A stretch of DNA of 64,000 bases. Source: Xanthomonas cissicola. GTDB lineage: Bacteria > Pseudomonadota > Gammaproteobacteria > Xanthomonadales > Xanthomonadaceae. The notes beneath the pieces were generated by a model. The model was not told the origin of the DNA. It saw nothing but the letters and a program-made list of their open reading frames with translations, and ran no database searches. The stretch is taken from the NCBI RefSeq assembly GCF_008801575.1, contig NZ_VZPL01000009.1, positions 1-64,000 of the forward strand, given 5' to 3'. The translations under genes were made by a program, and so were the position numbers. This document shows, in pieces, positions 1 through 7,800 of the stretch. Positions within the stretch are counted from its first letter, which is position 1; each line of letters starts with the position of its first letter.

Positions 1-76
1 AGCTCTGGCCTCGTCGCGTTTCAATCTGGAGAACTGCGCGTTCTTCTGCGCTGAGGTGAACGTAGCTCTTTGACAT
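1..76 (-). CDS. IS30-family transposase, N-terminal fragment running off the window edge
   Basis: Reading leftward from the ATG at 76-74, the frame is open to the window edge and encodes about 25 residues beginning MSKSYVHLSAEERAVLQIE. The HLSxEERxxIxxE pattern is the usual start of IS30-family transposases, just before their first helix-turn-helix. Upstream (77-120) lies the presumed IS end, GTGTTGCGCTTGGAAG, which butts against the IS481 remnant. Only the N-terminus is visible, so activity cannot be judged. The family is inferred from this short stretch. Confidence 0.6.
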   Translation of the reverse strand, partial: MSKSYVHLSAEERAVLQIETRRGQS

Positions 77-100
77 GCATACACCCTACTTGCTGAGAGG

Positions 101-867
101 GTGTTGCGCTTGGAAGTTGAGTCTAAGCTGTCCAAGCGCTACGGGATCAATCAGAAGACGGTGGCGAAGTGGAAGAAGCGTAGCTCGGTTGCCGATTTGC
201 CAACCGGGCCGACGCAGCCGTGTTCCACCGTGTTGTCCGTTACGGATGAGGCGGCGATCGTCGCTTTCCGCAAGCACACGTTGCTGCCGCTGGACGACTG
301 TCTCTACGCACTACAGCCGAGCATGCCGCGTCTGACGCGCTCATCGCTGCACCGCTGCCTGCAACGCCATGGCATCTCGCGGCTCCCCGAGATTAAAGGC
401 GAAAAAGCCGCCAAGAAGCGTTTCAAGAGTTATCCGATTGGCTACTTCATATCGACATCGCACAGGTGCAGACGGCCGAGGGCAAGCGCTCTCTGTTCGT
501 GGCCATCGACAGGACGTCCAAGTTTGCGTTCACCGAACTCCATGCCTCGGCCAACAAGATGGTTGCAGCGCAGTTCCTGCGCAATGTGATCCAGGCAGTG
601 CCCTACACCCTGCATACGGTTCTGACGGATGACGGCATCCAGTTCACCCACCGCAGCACCGACCAATATGCCTTCCCCCATATTTTCAGTCCAGTCTGCG
701 AGGAGCACGGCATCGAACACCGCTTGACCAAGGTCAAGCATCCCTGGACCAACGGGCAGGTCGAGCGGATGAATCGGACGATCAAGGAAGCCACTGTCAA
801 ACGCTTCCATTACGACGATCACGCACAACTGCAACAGCATCTGACCAACTTCATCGACGCCTTGATA
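101..867 (+). pseudogene. IS481-type transposase remnant: 5'-truncated, frameshifted, 3'-truncated
   Basis: Two frames together make an integrase-core transposase. The first (from about 120 to about 450) carries the helix-turn-helix stretch KRYGINQKTVAKWKKR. The second (about 450 to 867) carries the DDE-core stretch with FVAIDRTSKFAF, the LTDDGIQFTH motif and HPWTNGQVERMN. The frames switch in the stretch GGCTACTTCATATCGAC near 445-460, where one base (probably a C) seems to be missing. The 5' end is cut by the IS30 end and the 3' end by the IS3-family element at 868, removing the last part of the protein. This copy is almost certainly inactive. Confidence 0.8.
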
Positions 868-930
868 TGATACGCCCAGGGTTTCCTAGACATCTCAAGG
901 CCATGGAAAATGGTCGATTCGGAGGTGTCT

Positions 931-1203
931 ATGAGCAGCAAGCGGTATACGGATGAGTTCAAGATCGAGGCGGTCCGGCAAGTGACTGATCGTGGGTTCA
1001 AGGTGGCAGAAGTCGCCGAGCGGCTGGGTGTCACGACGCACAGCCTGTACGCCTGGCTGCGCACGTTCGGCAAGTCTGGCGTGGTGCAGCGCGCCGAGGT
1101 GGACCAGAGCGCCGAGGTTCGGCGGCTGAAGGCAGAGTTGCGTCGAGTGACCGAGGAGCGCGACATCCTAAAAAAGGCCGCCGCGTACTTTGCCAAGGGG
1201 TAA
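931..1203 (+). CDS. IS3-family transposase OrfA (helix-turn-helix and leucine-zipper part)
   Basis: This 90-residue protein begins at the ATG at 931, preceded by GGAGGTGTCT, a good ribosome-binding site. It contains an HTH_Tnp_1-type helix-turn-helix (YTDEFKIEAVRQV to LGVTTHSLYAWLR) and a C-terminal heptad stretch (VRRLKAELRRVTEERDILKKA) that in the family mediates multimerisation. The run CCTAAAAAAGG at about 1167 lies near its end and is a typical A6G slippery site for the -1 frameshift that makes the OrfAB transposase. OrfA binds the ends and regulates; the fusion is the active enzyme. Confidence 0.88.
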   Translation: MSSKRYTDEFKIEAVRQVTDRGFKVAEVAERLGVTTHSLYAWLRTFGKSGVVQRAEVDQSAEVRRLKAELRRVTEERDILKKAAAYFAKG

Positions 1204-1220
1204 AGGCAAAGTACGCCTTC

Positions 1221-2075
1221 ATGCAAGCCCACCGCGGGGAATTCAGGGTGTGTGCGATGTGCCGGGTGTTGCGGGTCAACCGGGCGGGTTATTACGCCTG
1301 GTTACGCTCGCCCGACAGTGAGCGCGCCAAGGAAGATGAGCGCTTGCTTGGACTAATCAAGCACCACTGGCTGGCCAGCGGCAGTGTCTATGGGCATCGC
1401 AAGATCACCACGGATCTGCGCGATCTGGGTGAGCGTTGTAGTCGCCATCGGGTGCATCGGCTGATGCGCACCGAGGGACTGCGTGCCCAGGTGGGCTATG
1501 GTCGCAAACCGCGCTTCCATGGAGGAATGCAGTGCAAGGCGGCTGCCAACCTGCTTGACCGACAGTTCGACGTGACGGAGCCGGACACGGCCTGGGCGAG
1601 CGATTTCACCTTCATCCGCACGCATGAAGGCTGGATGTATTTGGCTGTTGTGATCGATCTGTTTTCCAGGCAGGTCGTCGGCTGGGCGATGCGCGATCGG
1701 GCCGACACCGAGTTGGTCGTGCAGGCCTTGTTGTCTGCGGTGTGGCGGCGCAAACCCAACGCTGGTTGCTTGGTTCACTCGGACCAAGGGTCTGTCTACA
1801 CCAGCGATGACTGGCGCAGTTTCCTGGCGTCCCATGGCTTGGTGTGCCGCATGAGTCGGCGTGGCAACTGCCACGACAACGCACCCGTGGAGAGCTTCTT
1901 CGGCCTGCTCAAACGCGAGCGGATCAGGCGGCGGATCTATCCCACCAAGGACGCCGCACGCGCCGAGGTATTCGACTACATCGAGATGTTCTACAACCCC
2001 AACCGCCGCCACGGTTCAACTGGCGACCTGTCCCCTGTAGAGTTTGAACGGCGCTACGCGCAACGAGGGTCCTGA
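1221..2075 (+). CDS. IS3-family transposase OrfB (DDE catalytic part)
   Basis: This is the catalytic half of the transposase, about 284 residues from the first in-frame ATG; in practice it is read as an extension of OrfA by -1 frameshifting. An N-terminal HTH_21-like region (YAWLRSPDSERAKEDERLL) precedes the rve integrase core. The DDE residues are visible: D in WASDFTFIRT, D in VHSDQGSVYTS, and E in NAPVESFFGLLKRE. The frame is intact and the terminal repeats are present, so the element may still be mobile. Confidence 0.88.
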   Translation: MQAHRGEFRVCAMCRVLRVNRAGYYAWLRSPDSERAKEDERLLGLIKHHWLASGSVYGHRKITTDLRDLGERCSRHRVHRLMRTEGLRAQVGYGRKPRFHGGMQCKAAANLLDRQFDVTEPDTAWASDFTFIRTHEGWMYLAVVIDLFSRQVVGWAMRDRADTELVVQALLSAVWRRKPNAGCLVHSDQGSVYTSDDWRSFLASHGLVCRMSRRGNCHDNAPVESFFGLLKRERIRRRIYPTKDAARAEVFDYIEMFYNPNRRHGSTGDLSPVEFERRYAQRGS

Positions 2076-2098
2076 GTGTCTACGGAACCCTGGGCGTA

Positions 2099-2371
2099 TC
2101 ATACGCCATTTTCCTTTAACTGTTCTACATCCCACTTGGTGGATTCGTTGACCGCCCGGACACAAACATCGTACAGCCCATCGTTTATTCCAAGAAGCGG
2201 GACTATTATTCCCTGGCGCACCACCTCATCACCTTTTTCTGTATTGGTGAAGTCGGCCCAGAGATTACGCCCTACCTCAAGCCCCCCATAATGATCAGAC
2301 AAACGGCTTAGATCAAAAAGGACCAACCCATTAAAATCAACAGATAATTTAAAACAATTCATTGAGCACAC
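2099..2371 (-). pseudogene. 3'-truncated small gene, possible immunity-type protein
   Basis: Read leftward, this frame encodes up to 90 residues and runs into the right end of the IS3-family element, where an IS-derived TGA ends it; the native C-terminus is lost. Before the IS5 insertion an in-frame TAA preceded the GTG at 2371, so translation began at this GTG or at the ATG at 2362, behind a GGAGG now found beyond the IS5 at 3245-3249. The residues are acidic and soluble, without a signal peptide. Its place downstream of an Rhs-SUKH cassette fits a secondary immunity gene, but I recognise no family. GC content is lower than in the flanking IS. Confidence 0.5.
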
Positions 2372-2374
2372 TTA

Positions 2375-3240
2375 GAGCGGCTAACAAAACCCCTTGAATA
2401 TTGTCTCGCTGTCGGCAAAATTATGGACATGACACGTCGCAAAGAGATCCCCATTGCGCTGTGGAAGCGCATTGAGCCGCTGATTCCCCAAGTGAAGCGT
2501 TCGCCCAAAGGTGGACGGCCGCGTATCAGTGATCAGCAAGCCCTCAACGGCATCGTCTATGTCTTGCGCACGGGCATGCCATGGGAAGACCTGCCTGTGG
2601 AACTGGGCTATGGCAGCGGCATGACCTGCTGGCGCCGGTTGCGTGATTGGCAAGCCGCCGGTGTGTGGCATCGTCTGCATCAGGTGTTGCTGACCGAGCT
2701 GCGTCGCGCCCAGACGCTGGATCTGAGCCGAGCCAGTCTGGATGCCGCCAGTGTGGCCTCCCCCCGGGGGGCGCCTACACCGGGCCAAACCCGACCGATC
2801 GCGGCAAACTCGGCAGCAAACGGCATCTGATCGTGGACCGCAACGGCGTGCCCTTGGCAGTGTGCGTCACCGGCGCCAATCGGCACGACTCGGTCGTGTT
2901 CGAGGAGTTAATCGATGCCTTGCCGCCAATTGGCGGCAAACCAGGGCGCCCGCGACGTTGGCCAGACAAATTGCACGCCGACAAGGCTTACGACATCGAG
3001 CGCTGTCGCGCCTTCCTCAAGCAGCGCGGCATCATTGCGCGGATCGCACGCAAGGGAATCGAGCGCAACGACCGGTTGGGCCGTCATCGCTGGGTCGTCG
3101 AGCGCACGCATGCCTGGTTCGCAGGCATGGGCAAACTGCGCATCCGCTTTGAACGCCGCATCGATCTCCACTTGGCGCTGCTCTCGCTTGCATGCTCCAT
3201 CGTCTGCTTACGGCTTCTTCCTGGGTTTTGTTAGTCGCTC
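2375..3240 (+). mobile_element. Complete IS5-family insertion sequence, 866 bp, with TTA target duplication
   Basis: The ends are near-perfect inverted repeats: GAGCGGCTAACAAAACCC on the left and, reverse complemented, GAGCGACTAACAAAACCC on the right. The trinucleotide TTA flanks both ends (2372-2374 and 3241-3243), a clear target-site duplication. The size and two-frame transposase match IS5-family (IS427-like) elements. The intact duplication shows a simple insertion into the broken gene string downstream of the Rhs cassette. Confidence 0.88.
2423..3234 (+). CDS. IS5-family transposase made by -1 frameshift (two frames)
   Basis: The first frame (2423 to about 2770) gives the DUF4096-type N-terminal domain, including GGRPRISDQQALNGIVYVLR and GMPWEDLP. 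The second (about 2765 to 3234) gives the DDE_Tnp_1 core with GSKRHLIVDRNG, DKAYD and RHRWVVERTHAW (the catalytic E region). The frames join at the run CCCCCCGGGGGG (2761-2772): re-reading one G gives a continuous protein through SVASPRG and GAYTGPNP, as expected for programmed -1 frameshifting in this group. All expected motifs are present, so the element looks functional. Confidence 0.85.
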
Positions 3241-3516
3241 TTAGCCTCCATTTCTAGCCTTATTAAACCATTCTTTGAGCCTTTCAAATGCCTGAGATGG
3301 TGTGACATCATGCGCCAAAATAATGAAGACGGCCAGCACAGGGTGCGAATCATCGGCAAAACTCCCAGGAATCAGATTCTGATATGACGATTGTGAGGAT
3401 TGGATGCCGTGCTGTACCGCCGCAACCCAGTGTTCATGCGAGTCGGCGGTGTTTTGCAGGGGCGAATTTTTACTTGCCTCTCGCTTCTTTCGGGCGCGTA
3501 AACAGCTACGTCAGAT
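3241..3516 (-). pseudogene. Open frame lacking an ATG start; C-terminal remnant of an unknown gene
   Basis: Read leftward, an open frame of about 90 codons ends in a TAA at 3243-3241, which is also the IS5 target duplication. The residues look like protein, not noise: it includes HEHWVAAVQHGIQSS, GSFADDSHPVLAVFIILAH and a C-terminal AFERLKEWFNKARNGG. There is no ATG in the frame before the stop at about 3516, and the only near starts are rare codons. It directly follows the 157-residue membrane gene (stop 3511) and once preceded the gene now at 2099-2371. It may be a decayed 3' end left by recombination. Family not recognised. Confidence 0.45.
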
Positions 3517-3984
3517 TGTTGGATACACCAGTTTCTCGTTGTTCTCCGCGTGATCGTCGGACCAGTGAAGTTTGATGACTTGTTTGCTATTGGTCTCCAT
3601 ATGCACCGCGGCAATGAGTTCAACGAACTGGTGTGGGTCCATTCGCTCTAAGGGGAACTTGGCTTCGATATCACAATCGATGAGGCAATCGTTTCCTTCC
3701 GGGAACTCAATGGACACATTGCGAGCAACAGACTTGCCTTTGTTGAATATTTTTAGCCGATATTGATTGCTACCAAGCTTGATGAAGTTTGCGCCCAAGT
3801 CGGCTCTTTTGGTATTACTTGCCTCGCCGGCCTCTTTTTCGAGAAGAAGTTTATTCAATCGCTCCTGACTCTCTATCAGGCCTTTCTGTTTCTCGTTAAA
3901 TTGGTAGGTCTTCCAAGTGGCGTAGGCGGACAGAAGGAAAGCAGCCACTGCGATGACATCGCCCGTGCTAAAAGAGGCCATCAT
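3511..3984 (-). CDS. Membrane-anchored coiled-coil protein of unknown function
   Basis: This 157-residue protein has one predicted transmembrane helix near the N-terminus (residues about 8-27, VIAVAAFLLSAYATW), then a charged heptad-rich segment (residues about 28-58, EKQKGLIESQERLNKLLLEKE) and a C-terminal beta-rich domain with YRLKIFNKGKSVARNVSIEF. The tail therefore probably lies in the cytoplasm or periplasm on a short stalk. Its ATG overlaps the TGA of the upstream zinc-ribbon gene (ATGA at 3984-3981), which implies translational coupling. It belongs to the string of genes behind the Rhs effector. I recognise no named family. Confidence 0.75.
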   Translation of the reverse strand: MMASFSTGDVIAVAAFLLSAYATWKTYQFNEKQKGLIESQERLNKLLLEKEAGEASNTKRADLGANFIKLGSNQYRLKIFNKGKSVARNVSIEFPEGNDCLIDCDIEAKFPLERMDPHQFVELIAAVHMETNSKQVIKLHWSDDHAENNEKLVYPTI

Positions 3985-4268
3985 TTAATCCTGAAGTACT
4001 TGCTTCCGCCGAACGCTTTTCGGAGCGAATCGTTCAGCTGCTTCTGGATATCTTTGGCGACCTCCTGTTTAATCTCTTTGACGTGCTCGTCGATATTTTC
4101 AGAGTTGGCTCGGTTGAGCTCGTCTTTTGGAATCTCAAGGCCACAGCTGGCACATGTGAAGAGAGCAGTTGCGGAGGCATCGGAGTCGTCACTAGAAAAC
4201 TGCGTCCCTCCGCAAGTTGGACAGAAGAGAGTGATCGAGCGGTCGTATTTTCCGGCTTCAATTGGCAT
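3981..4268 (-). CDS. Small zinc-ribbon protein (similar to the ECs_2282-type family)
   Basis: This 95-residue protein has a zinc ribbon built from CPTC (C16, C19) and CASC (C39, C42), followed by a helical, charged tail with ENIDEHVKEIKQEVAKDIQKQ and a basic C-terminus. The layout resembles small putative zinc-binding proteins of the ECs_2282 type; that match is from memory. GGTGG stands just before the ATG. It follows the SUKH immunity gene by 65 bp and overlaps the next gene by ATGA, so the two form a unit. A role in immunity, regulation or a separate defence function is open. Confidence 0.72.
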   Translation of the reverse strand: MPIEAGKYDRSITLFCPTCGGTQFSSDDSDASATALFTCASCGLEIPKDELNRANSENIDEHVKEIKQEVAKDIQKQLNDSLRKAFGGSKYFRIK

Positions 4269-4333
4269 AGCCCACCTCAGATGATGTTGGTTTCAGGACA
4301 ACACTTAAGCTTCCTTTAAAATCCCCCGCATTA

Positions 4334-4816
4334 TCAATCATCATAAGCGTCGCCATAAGACTGGAATCCGTCCGCCAACCAATAATAGCGCTGCCCGGCA
4401 CACTCAACAGATTTACGGAGAAACTCCGAGAAACTTCGAGCTATCACGGGACAGGAACCGGCAACGCCATGGCGATCCCAGAAGCTGTCGTAACACCACC
4501 CCAGCCTTTCAGCTCCGGTGTCCAACGACACATATTCATCGGAACGCCCTGTAGCGATTATAACCCAAGAGTCAGTTATATCCCCCAAATTAATTTCTCC
4601 AACTATAACCTCATTGGATAGATGCAGTTCATTAGGTGCAGACACAGCCAGTGGGTATTCAGCATGAGTGAAAAGTTCCACACCACCGCATACTTCATAA
4701 AAAGATTTAAGGTCGGCTGGAAGATGACTTGAGATCTCAGCCTCGCGCGCGACAGGACGCACGATGCAGTCGCGCCTGGAGCTGATTAACTCGATTAGAT
4801 CGGAAATTTCGCTCAT
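4334..4816 (-). CDS. SUKH (SMI1/KNR4) family immunity protein for the Rhs toxin
   Basis: This 160-residue soluble protein has the SUKH fold signature: an N-terminal helix, then LPADLKSFYEVCGGVELF (the ...LP..l..fy...nG pattern), a central W in DSWVIIATGRSDEYVSLD, and a C-terminal SFSEFLRKSVE. SUKH proteins are a well-known superfamily of immunity proteins that neutralise polymorphic toxins, often HNH-type nucleases. Its ATG (4816-4814) overlaps the stop codon of the Rhs gene, so effector and immunity are translationally coupled. It most likely binds the toxin tip in the cytoplasm and protects the producer and its sisters. Confidence 0.88.
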   Translation of the reverse strand: MSEISDLIELISSRRDCIVRPVAREAEISSHLPADLKSFYEVCGGVELFTHAEYPLAVSAPNELHLSNEVIVGEINLGDITDSWVIIATGRSDEYVSLDTGAERLGWCYDSFWDRHGVAGSCPVIARSFSEFLRKSVECAGQRYYWLADGFQSYGDAYDD

Positions 4817-7800
4817 TTCCTGCAGCCCCTCTTCAAATACTTGTTAAATTCTCGATAGTAATTTTTTCGAGCGGCTTTCGGAACACCGGCTTCGTTGAAC
4901 ATCTTTTCACTTATCCTATAGATCTCAGGCTTAGAAATAGTGCTCCAGTCGACCTTACCCCCGACACGCCTGCCAGTTCTACCTTCCAACCAGTCACGAT
5001 ACGCTTTCTTTGTTGCGTCGTGATCGGCTTTTGTAAGAGCTATAGTTGGGTTATGAGATGCCCTTGATATATAACCAGGAACATTGTTCGCTGCCCAGAC
5101 ATCCAATATCCCATGATGCATCTCCAATCCAGGCTGCTTTACTCCGTATCCAACTATGTCATACGCAGCAACCGGGCTTAACCCAAAAGGGTCAATGTAC
5201 GATATAGGGTTAACACCATACGCATACAAAGATGTTCCGCCATCCAAACGGATAGGATCGAGACAAACGTACGACCCAAGCACACCATCATAATACCTAT
5301 ATCTATTGTAAATTAATCCAGTTTCGACATCATGGTACTGCCCCTGAAAGCTTATAGAGCTTTCAAATCCACCAGTACTTTTAAATCCAGCCCAACATGA
5401 TGACTTCCAGTCACGACGCCACACTAATTCTCCGGCGCTCGAAATTAAGCGCTGCGGGTACCCATTAGGATCGACCTGATAATGAAAGACAGTCCTCAAT
5501 CGTTCGTTAACTACAATCCCTGCAAGTCTTTGTTTGTCTACCGCCATGGAGGCGTCATGCTTTTCCACCCCATATACTGAGGCATCCTGAGGCGAAACAG
5601 CTTCCGCCGCATCATTTCCAAGGTCCGTCTCAACATTGTCCTTCAGCAAACTCGCTTCCGGATTTTCACTTCTCCGTCCACCTGCTCCGCCAGAACTTTC
5701 ACCCTTTTCTGAAGGCACCCCGCCCGCACCACCGAGAATCGTTCCGCCCAGCGAGCCTAATACATTGCCGCCTGAGCCCTCGCGTGGCCCGTCAAGGGCC
5801 TCGCTCGTTTCAGATGGCCTTAGGTTTAGAAAAGGCGACCGAGTGGCACCAATAGTCCCCTCTAGATTCTTTAGACTTCCCGAGCCATCCGATAGCGCCC
5901 GCGAAACATCAATCGGCATTTCGCGAAGATACCCACGTGAGACGGGAGCTTCCGCGTCGACCAAAGCTAACGGTACAAACGTACCCGGGTAATACACGTA
6001 TTCCCGCGTGCGCTCGTGCAGCTTCGCGAGCTTCTCCTTGCGACGTTTGGCCTCGATCAAGTCAGCCACATTCCCCACCCACACCGGCGCCGCCTCCGGT
6101 TCGTCGTGGGCCTGCTTCACTTCGCCCAGCAGCGCGTCGCCGTCCCAGTAGAACCAGGTGGTGTGGGTCGGGTTGCGCTTGAACACGCGCCGGCCCAGCG
6201 GGTCGTAGCCGTAGTGGGTGGTTTGGCCCGCCTTGCGGCTTTCGGCCAGGCGGTGGTTGGCGTCCCAGATCAGTTCCAGGTCGTCCGGTTCCGGGCCGGT
6301 CGGGCTGCCCTTGCGGATCAGGTCGCCGGCGCGGTCGAACACGTAGTGCACGCCGTCGTAGCTGCCCTCGCGGGTCCACTGCACCTGTTGGTCGTCGTCG
6401 CCGCCGGCCACCTTGCGCAGTTGCACCTGCTGCACGCGCGTGGCCAGCCGGTCGCCGGCCGGGTCGTTGAAGAAGCGCTCGATGCGGCCCTTCGGGTCGG
6501 TGTGCTGCAGCAGCCGGCCCAGCACGTCGTAGCGGTATTCGTCCACGCCCTGTGCGCTGTCGCGGCGGTGGGTCAGGTTGCCGGCACGGTCGTAGTCGTA
6601 GGTGGTCTCGAACAACGGCGCGGCATCGCGCAACACGGTCTGCGCGGTCAGCAGGCTGCGGCCGTCGTACTGGAACTGGCGCTGGACCTGCGCGCTGAGC
6701 TGTTCGCGGGTGGTGCGGCCCAGCGCGTCGCGCTCGATGGCGATGGGCGCGTCGTCGTTGATCGCCACTTCGACCACCTGGTCGCGCAGGTCGTAGCCGA
6801 ACGCGATCCGGTTGCCGGCGGAGGTCTCGCGCAGCACGCGGTTGCCCACTTCGTCATAGCCGTAGCCGACGCGGAAGCCGTCCTGCACTTCCTCCAGCAA
6901 CTGTCCCAGCGCGTCGAACCTGCGCGTGGCGGTGCGATGCCGGTTGCGCAGCTCCACCAGCTGCCCGCGCGCGTCGTAGGCGAACTGCTCCTGCACCTGC
7001 TGGCCCGGCGTGCGTATGTCCGGCAAGGTCTTCTTGACGATGCGCCCGAGCGGGTCGGTGGCGAAGGCAATGCGCTGGCCCAGCGGGTCGATCGTCGCGG
7101 TCAGCCGCCCGCAGGCGTCGTACTGGTAGTGCCGCGACTGACCCCAGTAGTCGGTCTCCTCGACGATGCGGCCCAGCGGATCGCGGCGCAGCCGGTACAC
7201 CTCGCCGCGCTGGTTGATCACCGCCACCAGCTGCTCTTCGCTGTCGTAGCGGTATTCCACCGTGTGCCCGTCCGGCTGCACGCGCTTGCCGATCTGGCCG
7301 ATGCCCACGTAGTACAGCCGCGTCTGCGCGCCGGCTTCGTCCACGTAGCGCACCAGCTGGTCCTCGGCGTCGTAATCGCACTGCACCTGCCCGCCGTCGG
7401 CCGAGCGCACGCGCAGCAGCCGGCCCTTGGCGTCGTAGTCGTAGTGCGTGGCCTGGCCCAGCGGATCGACCTGCCTGTGCAGCCGCCCGAGCGCGTCGTG
7501 CTCGTAGCGGCTCTCGTGGCCCAATGCGTCGCGCAGCCAGGCCAACAGGCCGTAGCGGTCGTAGCCCAGCTGGGTCTGCGCGCCGCGCGGGTTGCGTTGC
7601 GCGACCAGCAGGCCATGCGCGTCGTAGTCGTAATGCGTGGCGGCGCCCAGCGGATCGGTCTGCGTCTGCAGCAGCCCGCGCGCGTCGTGCGCCTGATGCC
7701 AGGCGTGGCCGCCCGGGTCGGTGACCGACAGCAGCCGGTCGTCCTCGTCGTAGACCTGGTGCAGCGTGCTGCCGTCGGGGCGGCGCAGGCGCAACAGGTT

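Larger units (their letters stand above)
868..2101 (+). mobile_element. Complete IS3-family insertion sequence (IS51-like), 1234 bp
   Basis: Imperfect terminal inverted repeats of about 28 bp bound the element. The left end reads TGATACGCCCAGGGTTTCC and the right end, reverse complemented, TGATACGCCCAGGGTTCCG. It holds two consecutive reading frames, orfA and orfB, joined by a frameshift as in IS3-family elements. The flanking trinucleotides do not match (ATA on the left, TAC on the right), so there is no target duplication. The left flank is an IS481 remnant and the right flank a broken host gene, so this copy probably sits at a recombination or deletion junction. Confidence 0.85.

Noticed and set aside
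865-2104. Target-site duplication for the IS3-family element
   Set aside because: Flanking triplets are ATA and TAC, and no shift of the boundaries by one or two bases gives a match.
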